Positions 22,220 through 36,008 of a stretch of DNA of 64,000 nucleotides are shown here, in pieces (positions within the stretch are counted from its first letter, which is position 1; the number at the start of each line of letters is the position of its first letter). A program made the position numbers and the translations under genes. Source of the DNA: Daphnia pulex (lineage: Eukaryota > Arthropoda > Branchiopoda > Diplostraca > Daphniidae); the NCBI RefSeq assembly GCF_021134715.1, contig NC_060021.1, positions 5,084,001-5,148,000 on the forward strand, written 5' to 3'. Below the pieces are notes generated by a model. The model was not told the origin of the DNA, ran no database searches, and saw only the letters and a list, made by a program, of their open reading frames with translations.

Positions 22220-25200
22220 ATGAATGCCAAAAACTTCACTGCATTTGCCACGAGGAAGAGAATTCGAGAAAGAGATAATTCCCCCGACATGTTTGCTGCT
22301 GCCGATGAAGATGAGGATGTCATTTCTTCTGATAAAGAAACTAAACAAGACTCCAAGAAATCGTTAATTTGCAAAACTCCTTCTAAAGATTTAACAAAAT
22401 TGCGCCCTTCATCCAAATCCTATCTTCAATCCCAACAATCTTCTAGAGAGCAGAGCCCAAAACAGAACATTTTGTTGTCTTCCTCAGTGCAACATCATGA
22501 CAACAACAATCAATCTATGCTATCAAGTGACTCAAAAGTTTTAGGTGATTGCTCCATGAGTTCATTAAGGAGTACATTAAACACCAACCATTTTGGGTTA
22601 AATAGTCGAATGAAAGAAGCTCTACACTATGGTGGACTGAATAATACAAGAATTGGGTGTTCCAGCCGTTCCTCATCTGGTGAAACTCCTCCTATTTATA
22701 CATTAAATAATAGCAATATCCTCCCTTCCCAAACATCAATTCACTGTGGACCTCACTATGGGCTTTCAGTTGGGGTATGGCAAGCAATCCAGCAAACAAA
22801 AGGAATCAACAGTTTATACGACTGGCAAGATAAATGTTTAAACAAAGCAATCAAAACCAATCAGAACTTGCTCTATTCTTTGCCAACTTCTGGTGGTAAA
22901 ACTCTTGTTGCAGAAATATTGATGGTCCGTGAACTGTTATGCAATCAAAACCATTGTCTATTCGTCATGCCTTACGTCAGCATTGTTCAAGAGAAAATTC
23001 GGACACTGTCATCTCTTGCCATAGCCTTGAATTTTGCCGTGGAAGAGTATGCCGGAAATCGGGGCTCGTATCCACCTCGGAAACGGAAATCGAAACGCGT
23101 CATTTACATCGCTACATTAGAAAAAGCTAATGGAATCGTCAACAGTTTGCTGGAGCTTGGAAGATTGAATGAAATTGGTACTAATTGATATTTAATTTTA
23201 ATTTATTCAAATTAATGTTGTTTATTTTTTTCAGGATTGGTTGTAGTGGATGAGATTCACATAGTCGGCGAAGGTAAACGTGGAGCAACGCTCGAAACTT
23301 TACTCTGCAAACTTCTTTTGGCTCCTGTAGGTCCTCGTTTGGTCGCCATGAGTGCAACCATTGGAAACATCGATGAATTGAGTAATTTTCTCAAGGTAAA
23401 TGAATTAAAATGAACTCGTATAGTTAGTATAACTTTCATTTTCGTGTTTAATTAGGCTGAAATTTACACGGAGGACTTTCGACCAGTCCAACTCAGAGAG
23501 TTCATCAAAACTGGAGATCAGGTACTTGAAGTGAGTGGCAGACAGCGTGGATTCCAGGAGAATTTCAAGCATTGCCGTTCGGTGTCATCCCTATCGGCAG
23601 AATCTCGTAAAAACGATCCTGATGGCATAAGTGCCCTGGTTTCAGAAGTTGCTCCAGAACATTGTTGTCTAGTCTTTTGCTCAACCAAAAAGAATTGTGA
23701 AAGTGTGGCCAAACTCATCAGTAGCAATTTGTCGCCTAACCTACTGCAATGGAAAACGGCCGAGAAGTTAAAACTACGAAGAGCTTTAGAGGTAAAATCT
23801 ATTTCGGCTGTTTTACCTCGGGTTTTCCTTTTTCTAGTTAAACTAATTCTTATTTGTACTTTGTAGCAAGAAAGCGGCAGACTTTGTCCAATTTTGAAAT
23901 CTACTTTACCTTTTGGAATTGCTTATCACCATTCCGGACTCACTGCGGATGAAAGACAGTTAATCGAAGAAGCATTTTCATCCGGAACACTTTGTTGTCT
24001 ATGTTGTACCTCGACACTTGCTGCTGGAGTCAATTTGCCAGCAAGAAGGGTTGGTATTTTAAATAATTTTTTCTTTCCAAAATTCAACTAAAAGGAGCTT
24101 TGTCGAATAGGTTATATTGAGATCGCCTTACATAGGAAATACCCGTTTAACACGAGCTCGCTATCAGCAGATGATTGGTCGAGCTGGTCGAGCTGGTTTT
24201 GATACACACGGCGAAAGTTTCATGATTGTTAAACCAAATGAATTAACTTTTGTAACTAATGACATTCTCATGGCACCGACAAATCGCGTCGATAGCCAGT
24301 TGGCTGAAGACAATCTTCGTGGGTTACAGCAGCTGTTGCTAAGTCTTATTTCGCTAGATCTTGGCGGAAGAGACCGTAAAACATTGGCTGAAACTCTTCT
24401 TCATTCTACGTTGCTTGGACAACAGGTGCGTCATAATCTTGCTTCACTTACTAACAAATGTTCGATTTATATGTAAATACTCGGAATTTCACATGTAGAG
24501 TACCCGTCAAACTATTACTGCAACAGAGCTTGTTGACCAAAGTTTGAATAGCATGGCGGAAAAGAACTTGATATTATTTGGCAAAGACGAAAAGCTGGAG
24601 GTAACGAAACTTGGCCGAGCTACACTGAAAGGTATCGTCGATTTGGACCGGTCAAAGCAACTTTATAATGATCTGCGTCTGGCCCAAGCTGGTCTTGTTC
24701 TGATGACGAAACTTCATTTGATGTATCTCGTGACCCCGTATGACATGGTCGGCACTGTGATCCCTATAGCATCAACCTACTTCCAGGTATTTGTTGTTTA
24801 TATTTTCAAACGAATTTGTTTTCTGTCCAGCTTAAGCTTTATGTTTATTTGATTTTTCATTAGTCATTTAATAAGCTGTCCGCCGAGGAACTTGGTGTAG
24901 CCAGAACGATTGGCATCAATGAAACGGTTATGGTTAAACTAATGTCAAACCAACAACCGAAAATAGAACGCTCTGTTTTAGAACGCTTCTATTTAACCCT
25001 GATGCTCAACGATCTGTTCAAAGGAGAATCAGTATGGAATGTGAGTGAATTGTATGGCTGTACACGCGGAGACGTCCAGAATTTACTTTCCAGCGCATCA
25101 AGTTTCGCTTCATGCGTTTTCCACTTTGTTCAAGAATTGGACGAGTTTTGGGCTTTTTCTGACTTGCTGCTTCCTTTTAGTCGCGAGCTGTCTATGTGTT

Positions 25201-25523
25201 GTACTGCTGAATTGATCCCATTGATGGAGTTACCTTCAGTTGGCAAAGGTCGAGCGCGAATGTTATTTAAAGCGGGATTTCGAACGCTGACTGACGTTGC
25301 CAAGACCAACCCAGAGGAACTGGTATCTCGTGTGGATCACTTGCCGAAACGGAGCGCATTGCAAATGATCGCCGCAGCAAAAGTACTCGTCTACGAAAAA
25401 GCCGATGCCTTAAGAGAAGAAGCCGATTCTTTACTGGAATTGGTTCCCAGACCTCAACCACTTGTTCCACTTGACGAAACTTTTCAGACACAAGCAAGCA
25501 ATGTATCCCTTCTTGATGATTGA
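22220..25523 (+). CDS. HELQ: Helicase POLQ-like (HELQ)
   Basis: Superfamily 2 Ski2-like 3'-5' DNA helicase that acts with RAD51 paralogues and RPA in replication-fork and interstrand-crosslink repair in the nucleus. Seven exons join in frame: 22,220-23,177, 23,235-23,395, 23,456-23,791, 23,867-24,049, 24,111-24,425, 24,499-24,786 and 24,864-25,523, giving about 966 residues (human about 1,100). Walker A is PTSGGKT (residues 222-228), motif II is DEIH (325-328), motif [12 protein letters not shown] (about 533-543) and motif [13 protein letters not shown] (about 565-575). The C-terminal region holds the winged-helix/ratchet part and a helix-hairpin-helix stretch ([20 protein letters not shown]). 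The start is the ATG at 22,220; the Ser-rich N-terminus is poorly conserved in the family. It ends 156 bp before FAIM. The N-terminal shortening relative to vertebrates is normal for invertebrates. Confidence 0.9.
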
Positions 25524-25679
25524 AAATTTATCTAGTCCATGAATCATTTTTTCTGTAAAATTTTCTAATGCGCGATTGCCCTTAAAGTTGGCACGTTTGA
25601 TTTACAAATACAAAATCTTTTGTTTATTATGTTGTCATTTTTAGTTGCCATGGTTACTCCTCCATTTGACTAGTTCAGG

Positions 25680-26438
25680 ATGCCTCTATTGGAAAGCCGA
25701 TCTGTTGTCGCAAGTTGGAATATAGTTCTTCCGGAAGGGGAATTTCTCATCGAATTTGAACACGGAACAACCTCCGGTAAACGTGTAATATGGATTAATG
25801 AAATCGTAAGTTTTACGGATGCCCGCCAGCATCCGCCGAATGATGTAGCATGCTTTGATTCAGGAATACCTTCGAAGGGATTGGATGTTTCGTCTAGTTG
25901 GATCTGAACATTTTCGTATTGGACGATTTGATTGCAAACTGGACGTTGAACCGGACGGGACCTTTGGCTTACTTTACTCTTTATTTATAAATGGTCAAAA
26001 CATAGATGAATTCCAAGAGTTTAACAAAAAGAAATGGATGACTTGGAATGTTGAATTTGGACCAGGAAACCGACACACTGTGTTGTTTGGTAGGAACCAC
26101 ATCATTAAATTTTAATATCTTAAGCTAATCAAAACCTTTTGAAACTTCAATAATTCTCATTTCAAAGAAAAAGACACTACTGATGTTTGGATTAATGGAA
26201 GCAAAATTGATTGTGAGGTATGATACCACTTGATTCATTGCTTCTGTCTGTTAGTTTGATAATCAAGAGAAAATATTTGCAGGTTCAATTCATTGATGGG
26301 GGTAACTTAACTAGATTCTCTGTTAATGGTACTCCAGTGGTAATCAAATCACTATCAAGTGGCAATAAAAAACAAGGAATGATTCACCAATTTATTTTGG
26401 GAAATGAAATTTTACAACCTGACATCGACAGCAAATGA
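25680..26438 (+). CDS. FAIM: Fas apoptotic inhibitory molecule (FAIM)
   Basis: Small cytosolic protein with two beta-sandwich FAIM domains, known to counter death-receptor apoptosis and stress-induced protein aggregation. Four exons: 25,680-25,805, 25,864-26,089, 26,168-26,217 and 26,283-26,438, giving 185 residues, close to the usual 179-200. Family landmarks are IEFEHGTTSGKRVIWINE (exon 1), RRDWMFRLVGSEHFRIG (exon 2), DVWINGSKIDCEVQF (exons 3-4) and a C-terminal KKQGMIHQFILGNEI. All introns are GT-AG and 50-78 bp. It lies 156 bp after HELQ and converges with POLR2K. A candidate AATAAA at 26,571-26,576 falls inside the last intron of POLR2K, so the two transcripts overlap tail to tail. Confidence 0.93.
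26391..26396 (-). promoter_or_regulatory. Candidate poly(A) signal of POLR2K
   Basis: TTTATT on the plus strand gives AATAAA on the minus strand, 100 bases past the POLR2K stop and inside the last coding exon of FAIM. Confidence 0.55.
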
Positions 26439-26495
26439 GGAATTTGAACTTTTAGTTCCAGAAGAGTAGTTGACTCATTTCTTGGGAGCACATTT

Positions 26496-26865
26496 TTAGC
26501 GAGCATCAAAAACAATCACTGCAAATTTAAAACAAAGTTAATATTTTTTAAACAAAGTTGTAAGTGAACCAATAAACTTACATCTCTTTGTGCGTTTCTT
26601 ATACATGATTCCTGAAAAACCAAAACAGAGATTTAAGCACATGGAATTTGAAGACCAGTTTCCAAATATACAAAACATAACATACGGTAGCCACATTCTC
26701 GGCAACGAATTGGATCCCTTGGCTTCAACTCATTTTCACCATGGCAATCTGTAAAATTTATAATTAAATAATAGTTCCAACTTTATACAAGGTTTAAAAT
26801 GACTTTTCACCTCCACAAATATAAACCATTGGTTGCTTTTTTACAGGCTCTCCTTCTTTGTCCAT
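26496..26865 (-). CDS. POLR2K: RNA polymerase I/II/III subunit RPABC4 (POLR2K, Rpb12)
   Basis: Zinc-ribbon subunit shared by all three nuclear RNA polymerases, bridging the two largest-subunit lobes. Four tiny exons on the minus strand join in frame: 26,811-26,865, 26,686-26,748, 26,582-26,611 and 26,496-26,518, encoding 56 residues (human 58). Exon 1 starts [18 protein letters not shown]; the zinc ligands are two CxxC pairs in YICGDCHGEN and RCRECGYR; the end is YKKRTKRLIVFDAR, almost the same as other animals. Every junction has good signals (G|gtgaaa, C|gtatgt, T|gtaagt, each with an AG acceptor). A TTATCTTTAG acceptor sits directly before the ATG, so a 5' UTR intron is likely. Exons of 23-63 bases make the gene invisible to simple ORF searches. 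It overlaps FAIM's 3' UTR antisense. Confidence 0.93.
26571..26576 (+). promoter_or_regulatory. Candidate poly(A) signal of FAIM
   Basis: AATAAA 133 bases after the FAIM stop codon, located antisense within the terminal intron of POLR2K. Confidence 0.55.
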
Positions 26866-27880
26866 CTAAAGATAAGAAGTGATGAGTAAAATTATCAATA
26901 TTTTTAGCATGCCCAGCACACATTTCCTAATCAGTTTTAATTGGCTATTGGTTAATGATTCACATGACAAATATTTAGTAATTCAATTCACCTTGAAAAA
27001 TGTTCAAAAAAGGTTGGCTCTAGTCTTGACTCTACGTTTTGCTTGCTTTGGCTGATAAATGGCGAATGCCATAGAACATGCAGATGCACCAAGGCTACAT
27101 TCTACACATTATATTTGAATTTGTAAATAATAAATATAAAATAATAAACCCCTAAAAAAATTGTTTGAAATTGAAAATATGTCAACGGAGAAGTATTATT
27201 TTCTAAGTTTCTAACCTAAATTTAAATAATAGGCTATTTTTATTTTAATATTAAATTGATACTAGGCTAATATAAATCCAGCTGGCATTAAAATATTTCA
27301 AACTGAATCCGACACCGATAAAGTATGAAATATGATATATAGCTCAAATAAGTGCAATAAAAAAGCGCAGAAAATTATTTAACGTGATATGTCACAACTT
27401 TCTAATTTTCTTATTACGTTTTAAAAACGTTCAAGTGCGCTTTGCCAACAACTTTGCATCATTATTCCATAGATAAAGACCACTTTTATGTATGATTATT
27501 CAATCAGAGTTCACCGCGAGAGTTTATTCACATTTCCATTATTTGTTTATTTGCTAATATTTGCGATTTCTATCATATCCTTGGCCGAGTGCCCGAGTAT
27601 TCCCATTTCGTCGGTGCTGCTAAGCCGTTATTTATGAAACGTAATATAACATATAAGTGTAAAAATCAAAGGAAGCAAATAGCGTAATCAGATATTGGGG
27701 ATGGTTCAGCGTAATCAGCGATTATCATGAGCAGAAACAGTTTGTTATTTCAGTCATCGAACTTGTAAATCCCAGTTTTAAGAAATTCGCCACTTTCACC
27801 AAATTTCCTTTCTCCATTCACGCAAAAATGTAGGCCAGGTTATTGACTTTTAAGCGAAAGTATGATAACGCATCTGGCAA
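26866..27880. other. Intergenic region between POLR2K and PABP
   Basis: The two genes are divergent, so this region should hold the POLR2K promoter and distal elements for PABP. It is AT-rich; no TATA box, RNA gene or ORF is convincing. Confidence 0.4.
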
Positions 27881-27884
27881 TTGG

Positions 27885-30989
<3,105 letters not shown>

Positions 30990-31990
30990 AGAAGAAAGAA
31001 ATTTAAAACAAAAATTCACAAAAAAATGGCAAAACTTCAAAAAATCCACAAAAGTTTTTTTTTTTTCTTCGTCTACGACACGGAGTTATAACGCAACTCT
31101 TCTTTTCTGTTCTACTTTTTCTGTCTTAATCTTGATGTCATCGACCACCTTTGAAGAAAACCTCCTGGTCGCCCAGCCTTCTTTATTTTTCGCTTATTCT
31201 ATCCCTTCTTTTTCTTTATTTTCCGTTTCTTTCTTGATCATTATTTTCCTCTTTTCATTTGTAATCCCATTCAGGTTGTGGGTTATACTTCAAATTACAA
31301 TTTCTTCTTGTACTGGTATAATTCCGAAATACAAGACATGGGTTTCAGGCTAAAAATTGGTGGCTACTCACTAGCATTTTTTTGTCGATTTGCGTGGAGG
31401 ATGGCCAGAAAAGAGGCGAGTCAATTGCCGTCGAGGTTAGTAGACGTAAGAGGCGCCGTTTCGGCGCGCTTTTGTTTTAACGCTATGCTAAATAGAGAGA
31501 AGGAATTTCTTCCCGCGTGAAGAGCGCTGGTGGGGTTTTTTTACACACCGGTGATTTGCCTTTCGTTCCAGACACCTAAAGGAGGAAGCAGACGTTGAAT
31601 GCACTAGCAACCAGTTGCTGCTGCGTGTACAAAGTCTGGGTGTCTTTAGGAGCTCTCGAGGACTAGTACAGTACACGGTTCCACTAAAGGGATGGGGAGG
31701 AGGAGAAAATAAAAGGGAGAGAAACAGAGGCTCGTAAATCTCTGTAAATCTTTCATCCCCTTTCTTCTTATTCCTCCCTCTGTAAGAGAAGCTATGTGTT
31801 ATCTTTGAACAAGTTAAGGAGGGTTTAAATTAAAATTCGAAAAAAAAGTTTTCTCTTTTTTCTTCACGAAACTGGTGGACAAGTCGAGAGGAGCTTCTTA
31901 ATTTATTTATCAGCATCGAATTCTCGTCTGCTGCCTCTTTTGGAAGCAGACGGCTAGTAAACAACACACTGAATAAATGTTTACGATCGT
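30990..31990 (+). other. PABP 3' UTR and downstream region
   Basis: No coding gene is supported. U-rich stretches (31,050-31,300) are consistent with a 3' UTR; candidate AATAAA-type signals occur near 31,706 and 31,971, but the cleavage site cannot be fixed from sequence. Confidence 0.4.
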
Positions 31991-34900
31991 TGACGACTGA
32001 TATCTTTCGTCATCGTTCGAAAGCAAAAAGAGAAAGATGGCTTAGAAGGAAAAAGGGGTTATTCACTCTGTTGTTTGTTGTTGGATCTTGACATGTTTTG
32101 TGTCAACGAGCCGTCATTGGAGCTCTGTTGAACAAGTTAACGGAAAGAAGAAAGACACCGGAAAGGGAAGAATTCGCAATATGGCATACAATTAGTAATA
32201 AGACATGTTACATTACAAACATCATGAAGTGTCGCTCATTCCCTTTCCTTTTTTTTCTTTTCTTTTTTTTCAAGTTTTCTTTTTCTTTCTGTCGTGGTGG
32301 CGCTGCAGTCGGGAGTCAAGTTCCCTCTATTGGCGAGAAAATTCGGTTCGATTAGTCAGTACGTTTCTGGCTGTCGGTCCATCGGGTCCGCAGCGCTGTG
32401 TTCAAACCAGTCACGTTTTTCTTTTTTTTTATTTGCTGGAAGAGCACACGAACGAAATTTCATCTGCTTCATTGACTGTTTTCTATTTTTTTTTTTACAA
32501 GACTTGAAATTTTTTTAAAATATTCGAATGTTTTCTTATTATTGAGAAATATTCGTTTTTGTTTCGTTACGAAATATCTTCTAGACTTGTTCTGAATTTG
32601 TTTTCATCAATGTTTGATTTTATCTCGTGAGGCGAAGAATTTGTTATCGAAAAGCGACAGACATAATACGAAAGAAGAAAAACGTGTCATGCTGTTGCTG
32701 CCCTGCGTCGAGTTGTTGCTGACCGACTGAATTTCTCTCAGGTATTGAATTCATTCAATAATCATTATTACCTTGTCGTCTGTGTGTTAATTTCGTGTGA
32801 TCTTTCGAGTGTCCCGTTTCTCGGCCATTTTTTTTTTCTTCCTGGGGCTGCACGTGTGTCGTCTTCCCATATGTCTATTTGTGTGAGCTTGTGACTTGAG
32901 AGCTTGAAATGTTTAGACTTATTAATGGAATGATATTAGTTGTTTTTTTCTCAGACCAGTTTCTTTTTCTGTGAAAAGAAGGAGAGACTGTGTCAAACGT
33001 AATGGGAGTTGGTGGTGCCACGTTTTGGCAAATGAATAGTTGGTCGTAATGATTAGATTCCAGTGTCACACACAATTCGTTGGGGTTTGGTTGATGAAAA
33101 ATTAGTTTTTGCTTTAAGATAGTTGGTTCGAGGAAGAAGAAAAGGTCGAAAAAAGAGAAAAGGTGGAAGGGAGTGACAGCCGGGCGACGAGGAGAAACAG
33201 AAAGGAATGCCTTTGAGCGGTCACACGAATTCACAAGTTTTTTTAAAAAAAGGAAATGAATTACGAGGCATATTTTCTCTCTTGTCTCTTTTTCTTCCAC
33301 TGTCTGTGTGTGTGTGTGTGTGTGTGCGTACAAAAAGGCAAGGTCGTTTGTGTGTGAGCTGTGCTTATTTTTTCGGGAGAGAAGAAGAAAAACGACTGAT
33401 CTCTTGCCCTCTAGGTAAGACGGGAAGTCTACAAAGAAAAACGATTTTTCTGCCCCTCTTCTTCTGCTGGTCCTTTTTTTTCGTAACCCCCTCGTACACA
33501 CAAAGTGAAAAACAACCCAACGATATTCTTTTTCTGCCCTTCTTTATTTTTTTTGTTCTCTCGACTGGTGGATGATATCACGTGTGCCCGTGAGCGGGAA
33601 ATAAGAGACACACGATCTTGCGGTTCTTTTGAAACAAAAAGACGATACGATACCATCTTCTGCTTTAAAGCTCTTTTGGCTTTTTTTCTTGGGGTTTTAA
33701 CCAATTATCGTGACGCAAGCAACTCACGGTGGCTGCATTGGCATGGCGATGGATTGGGGTCCATCAAATGTCGAGTGCACTTTGATGAAAGTACATCTAT
33801 CTATCTATCCTTTTCTTATTTTTCAACTTGTTAACTTGATGACGTCGGGGCTTTGGCCGCCACTGCCGCCCACTGACGTGAAATAATCCTCAATACACAC
33901 AAATACAGGGCAGACAGATTATAGAAAGACGAGATGAAAAAGACACGAAATCTCCCTTCTTCACGAGACCGCAAATGAAGGGAGAGGAGAAAAATTCCCA
34001 AACGAGTTTTTAGGGTTTGATTCCATGCCAGCTGGAACTTGTCAGATGGAAGAGATTCTTTTTCTTCTTCTTGTTTTCGGTTTGGCTTAAATTATTTATT
34101 TTATTTCTGGCAAATGTGACGTGAGAGGCGACAATGACCGTCTTTTTAATTTCCGCTCGAGACATTCTTTTTTATTGTGAAGGATCTGCTTCCTGTTAGT
34201 TGAATAATCAAGAGAACTTGACGAGCGACATTTTGTTGAATCGGTCAATCGCCTCCGTCAAGCCGAAGCGAAAAACATTCAAAAAGGGAAGGAATTTCAA
34301 GTGTTTTTTGGGGCCGAAAAAGGAATGTTTCTTTCTTTCTTTTTCGACTAGTTAGTTTAATAGCTTAAAGAAGTGCTGCGTATAGTATAGACATCTTCTA
34401 CACACTTTTATTTTTGACTATATCTCTCTATATACGAGGACTACAATCACCTTCTAAATGGGCTGTATACGATGAGGACGAGACGGGGGGTGGTTGGTTA
34501 GTTGGAAGGTTTTAAACTTTTTTCTTCTTCTTCAACTCTGAAAGGAAAAGGAAGAAGGAAAAGATGAGAGGAACAACATTCCGGTGACCCACCGGGGTCA
34601 TTACCGGCCCCACAGCACCAACCAACCGAACCCCATGGGCCACACCACCACCACACACATTTAGTTGCCGGCTTCTTTTTATTCTTCTTCTGCTTCTCTT
34701 TATTAAGAGAAATGGAAGGGTATATATTCCGATGGGAGTTTCCGATTTTTTTAACATTTTTTTTTTAGCTCCGATTCTAAATTGGAATGAACTTGAACGT
34801 GTCCTGTCAGGTTTCATCCCGTCCGTGGTTCATTTAAGTAAAAGAAAAAGGATTGAGATGGCGGTGAAAACTGACACAGGCAAAGGATAAGCCCCGCATG

Positions 34901-36008
34901 TTTTTTTTTTGTTTTTCCGATAGAGAAAAAAGTAATAAATAGCGTTGCAAGTATAGTTTTACCAGTATCCAATATTAGAACATAATTATTTCAGATATCT
35001 CAAGAAAAATTAAGTTTAAAACTGAATAATCAACCGAATGTTATCTTGTTTATGATTTTGTTTAAGGCCGAAAAACAATTCAGCTGATTAAATTTTACTA
35101 CGTTTCTCGAAAGACTAAAATTATTTGATTTAGTTGAATTTAGTTCTAAACTAAATTTGCAACGCTAGTAATAAGAGATCGCCCCTGATGCCCAATAATT
35201 GAAGAAAAAGAAAGTTCTTCTATGACACATTCCAAACCTTTTCTTTCTTGAAGAAGAAGAAGAAAAAAAAACATTTGAGGGTTAAAAAGGGTCGCTGTGA
35301 ATTGCCATTGTCTCCCAACCCCCCCATCGGTTTTTATTTTATTTCGTTTTATACAATGTGCCCCTAGAAGAAGAAAAACGAACACACGCACTACGTGGAT
35401 TTATTTGAAAGGAGAGACCGACCGAGCGACCGACACATTTTTCTTTTCTTACAGTGTCATTCTATGGTGGTGTCGGAGTCATTGTGCGGTTAGGTTTTAC
35501 TAGAAGAAGAAGAAGAAAGAATTGGTTTTTACGGGTTAAGGAATACATTTTTCGCACCCCCCTCTCACCACCGGTTTCTCTTTTGACACCAACCAAGAAG
35601 AACCCTCCACTTGACACCATCCGCCCTCTTCTTCTTCTTCTTCTTAACTTCTTGTTAAAAATGTTGTCGTGTGACGTTGCAAGGACGAAAGAGAGAAAGA
35701 AAAAACTGGAATGTGACGACAACGTTGTTTTATTTTTTTCATATTTCTTGTGGGTGTAATCCCATTTGGCAGTAAGGTTTCGCTCAGCACCAGGAGTTGT
35801 TTGATTCTCTGCCGTGTCCAATCGGATCAGAGTTGAACAAGTGGAGGAGGAGGCGATGAGCAGCTGGATGAGGAGGTAGAGGAGGAGGAGAGTCGTAAAA
35901 ATATCCTCCCAAAAAGAGGAACCCATCACCACCACTACCAGCAGTCGTCCAGCAGCCACTCGAGTGTGAAGGAAGGACGCCGAAATTCTTGGCCAAGAAG
36001 AAGGAAGA
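31991..36008 (+). other. Non-coding region upstream of Sulf (probable 5' UTR exons)
   Basis: Low-complexity T-rich and GAAGAA-rich DNA with no domain-bearing ORF. Candidate splice donors at 32,740 (CTCAG|gtattg) and 33,413 (CTAG|gtaaga), and a candidate acceptor at 35,771 (ccatttggcag) or 35,790 (ttcgctcag), could define leader exons of the sulfatase gene, but this is inference. Long open frames here (e.g. 32,875-33,501 minus strand) are simple-repeat artefacts. Confidence 0.4.
33305..33326. repeat. (TG)11 microsatellite
   Basis: Eleven uninterrupted TG dinucleotides within the non-coding region upstream of Sulf. Confidence 0.9.

Noticed and set aside
27581..27645. TTGGCCGAGTG segment as a tRNA-Ser/Leu gene
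   Set aside because: It resembles a tRNA A box, but no matching acceptor stem, B box (GGTTCGAATCC type) or cloverleaf follows.
32875..33501. 208-codon minus-strand frame upstream of Sulf
   Set aside because: Composition is driven by GAAGAA/TTCTTC simple sequence and a (CA)n tract; no domain, no splice or start context.
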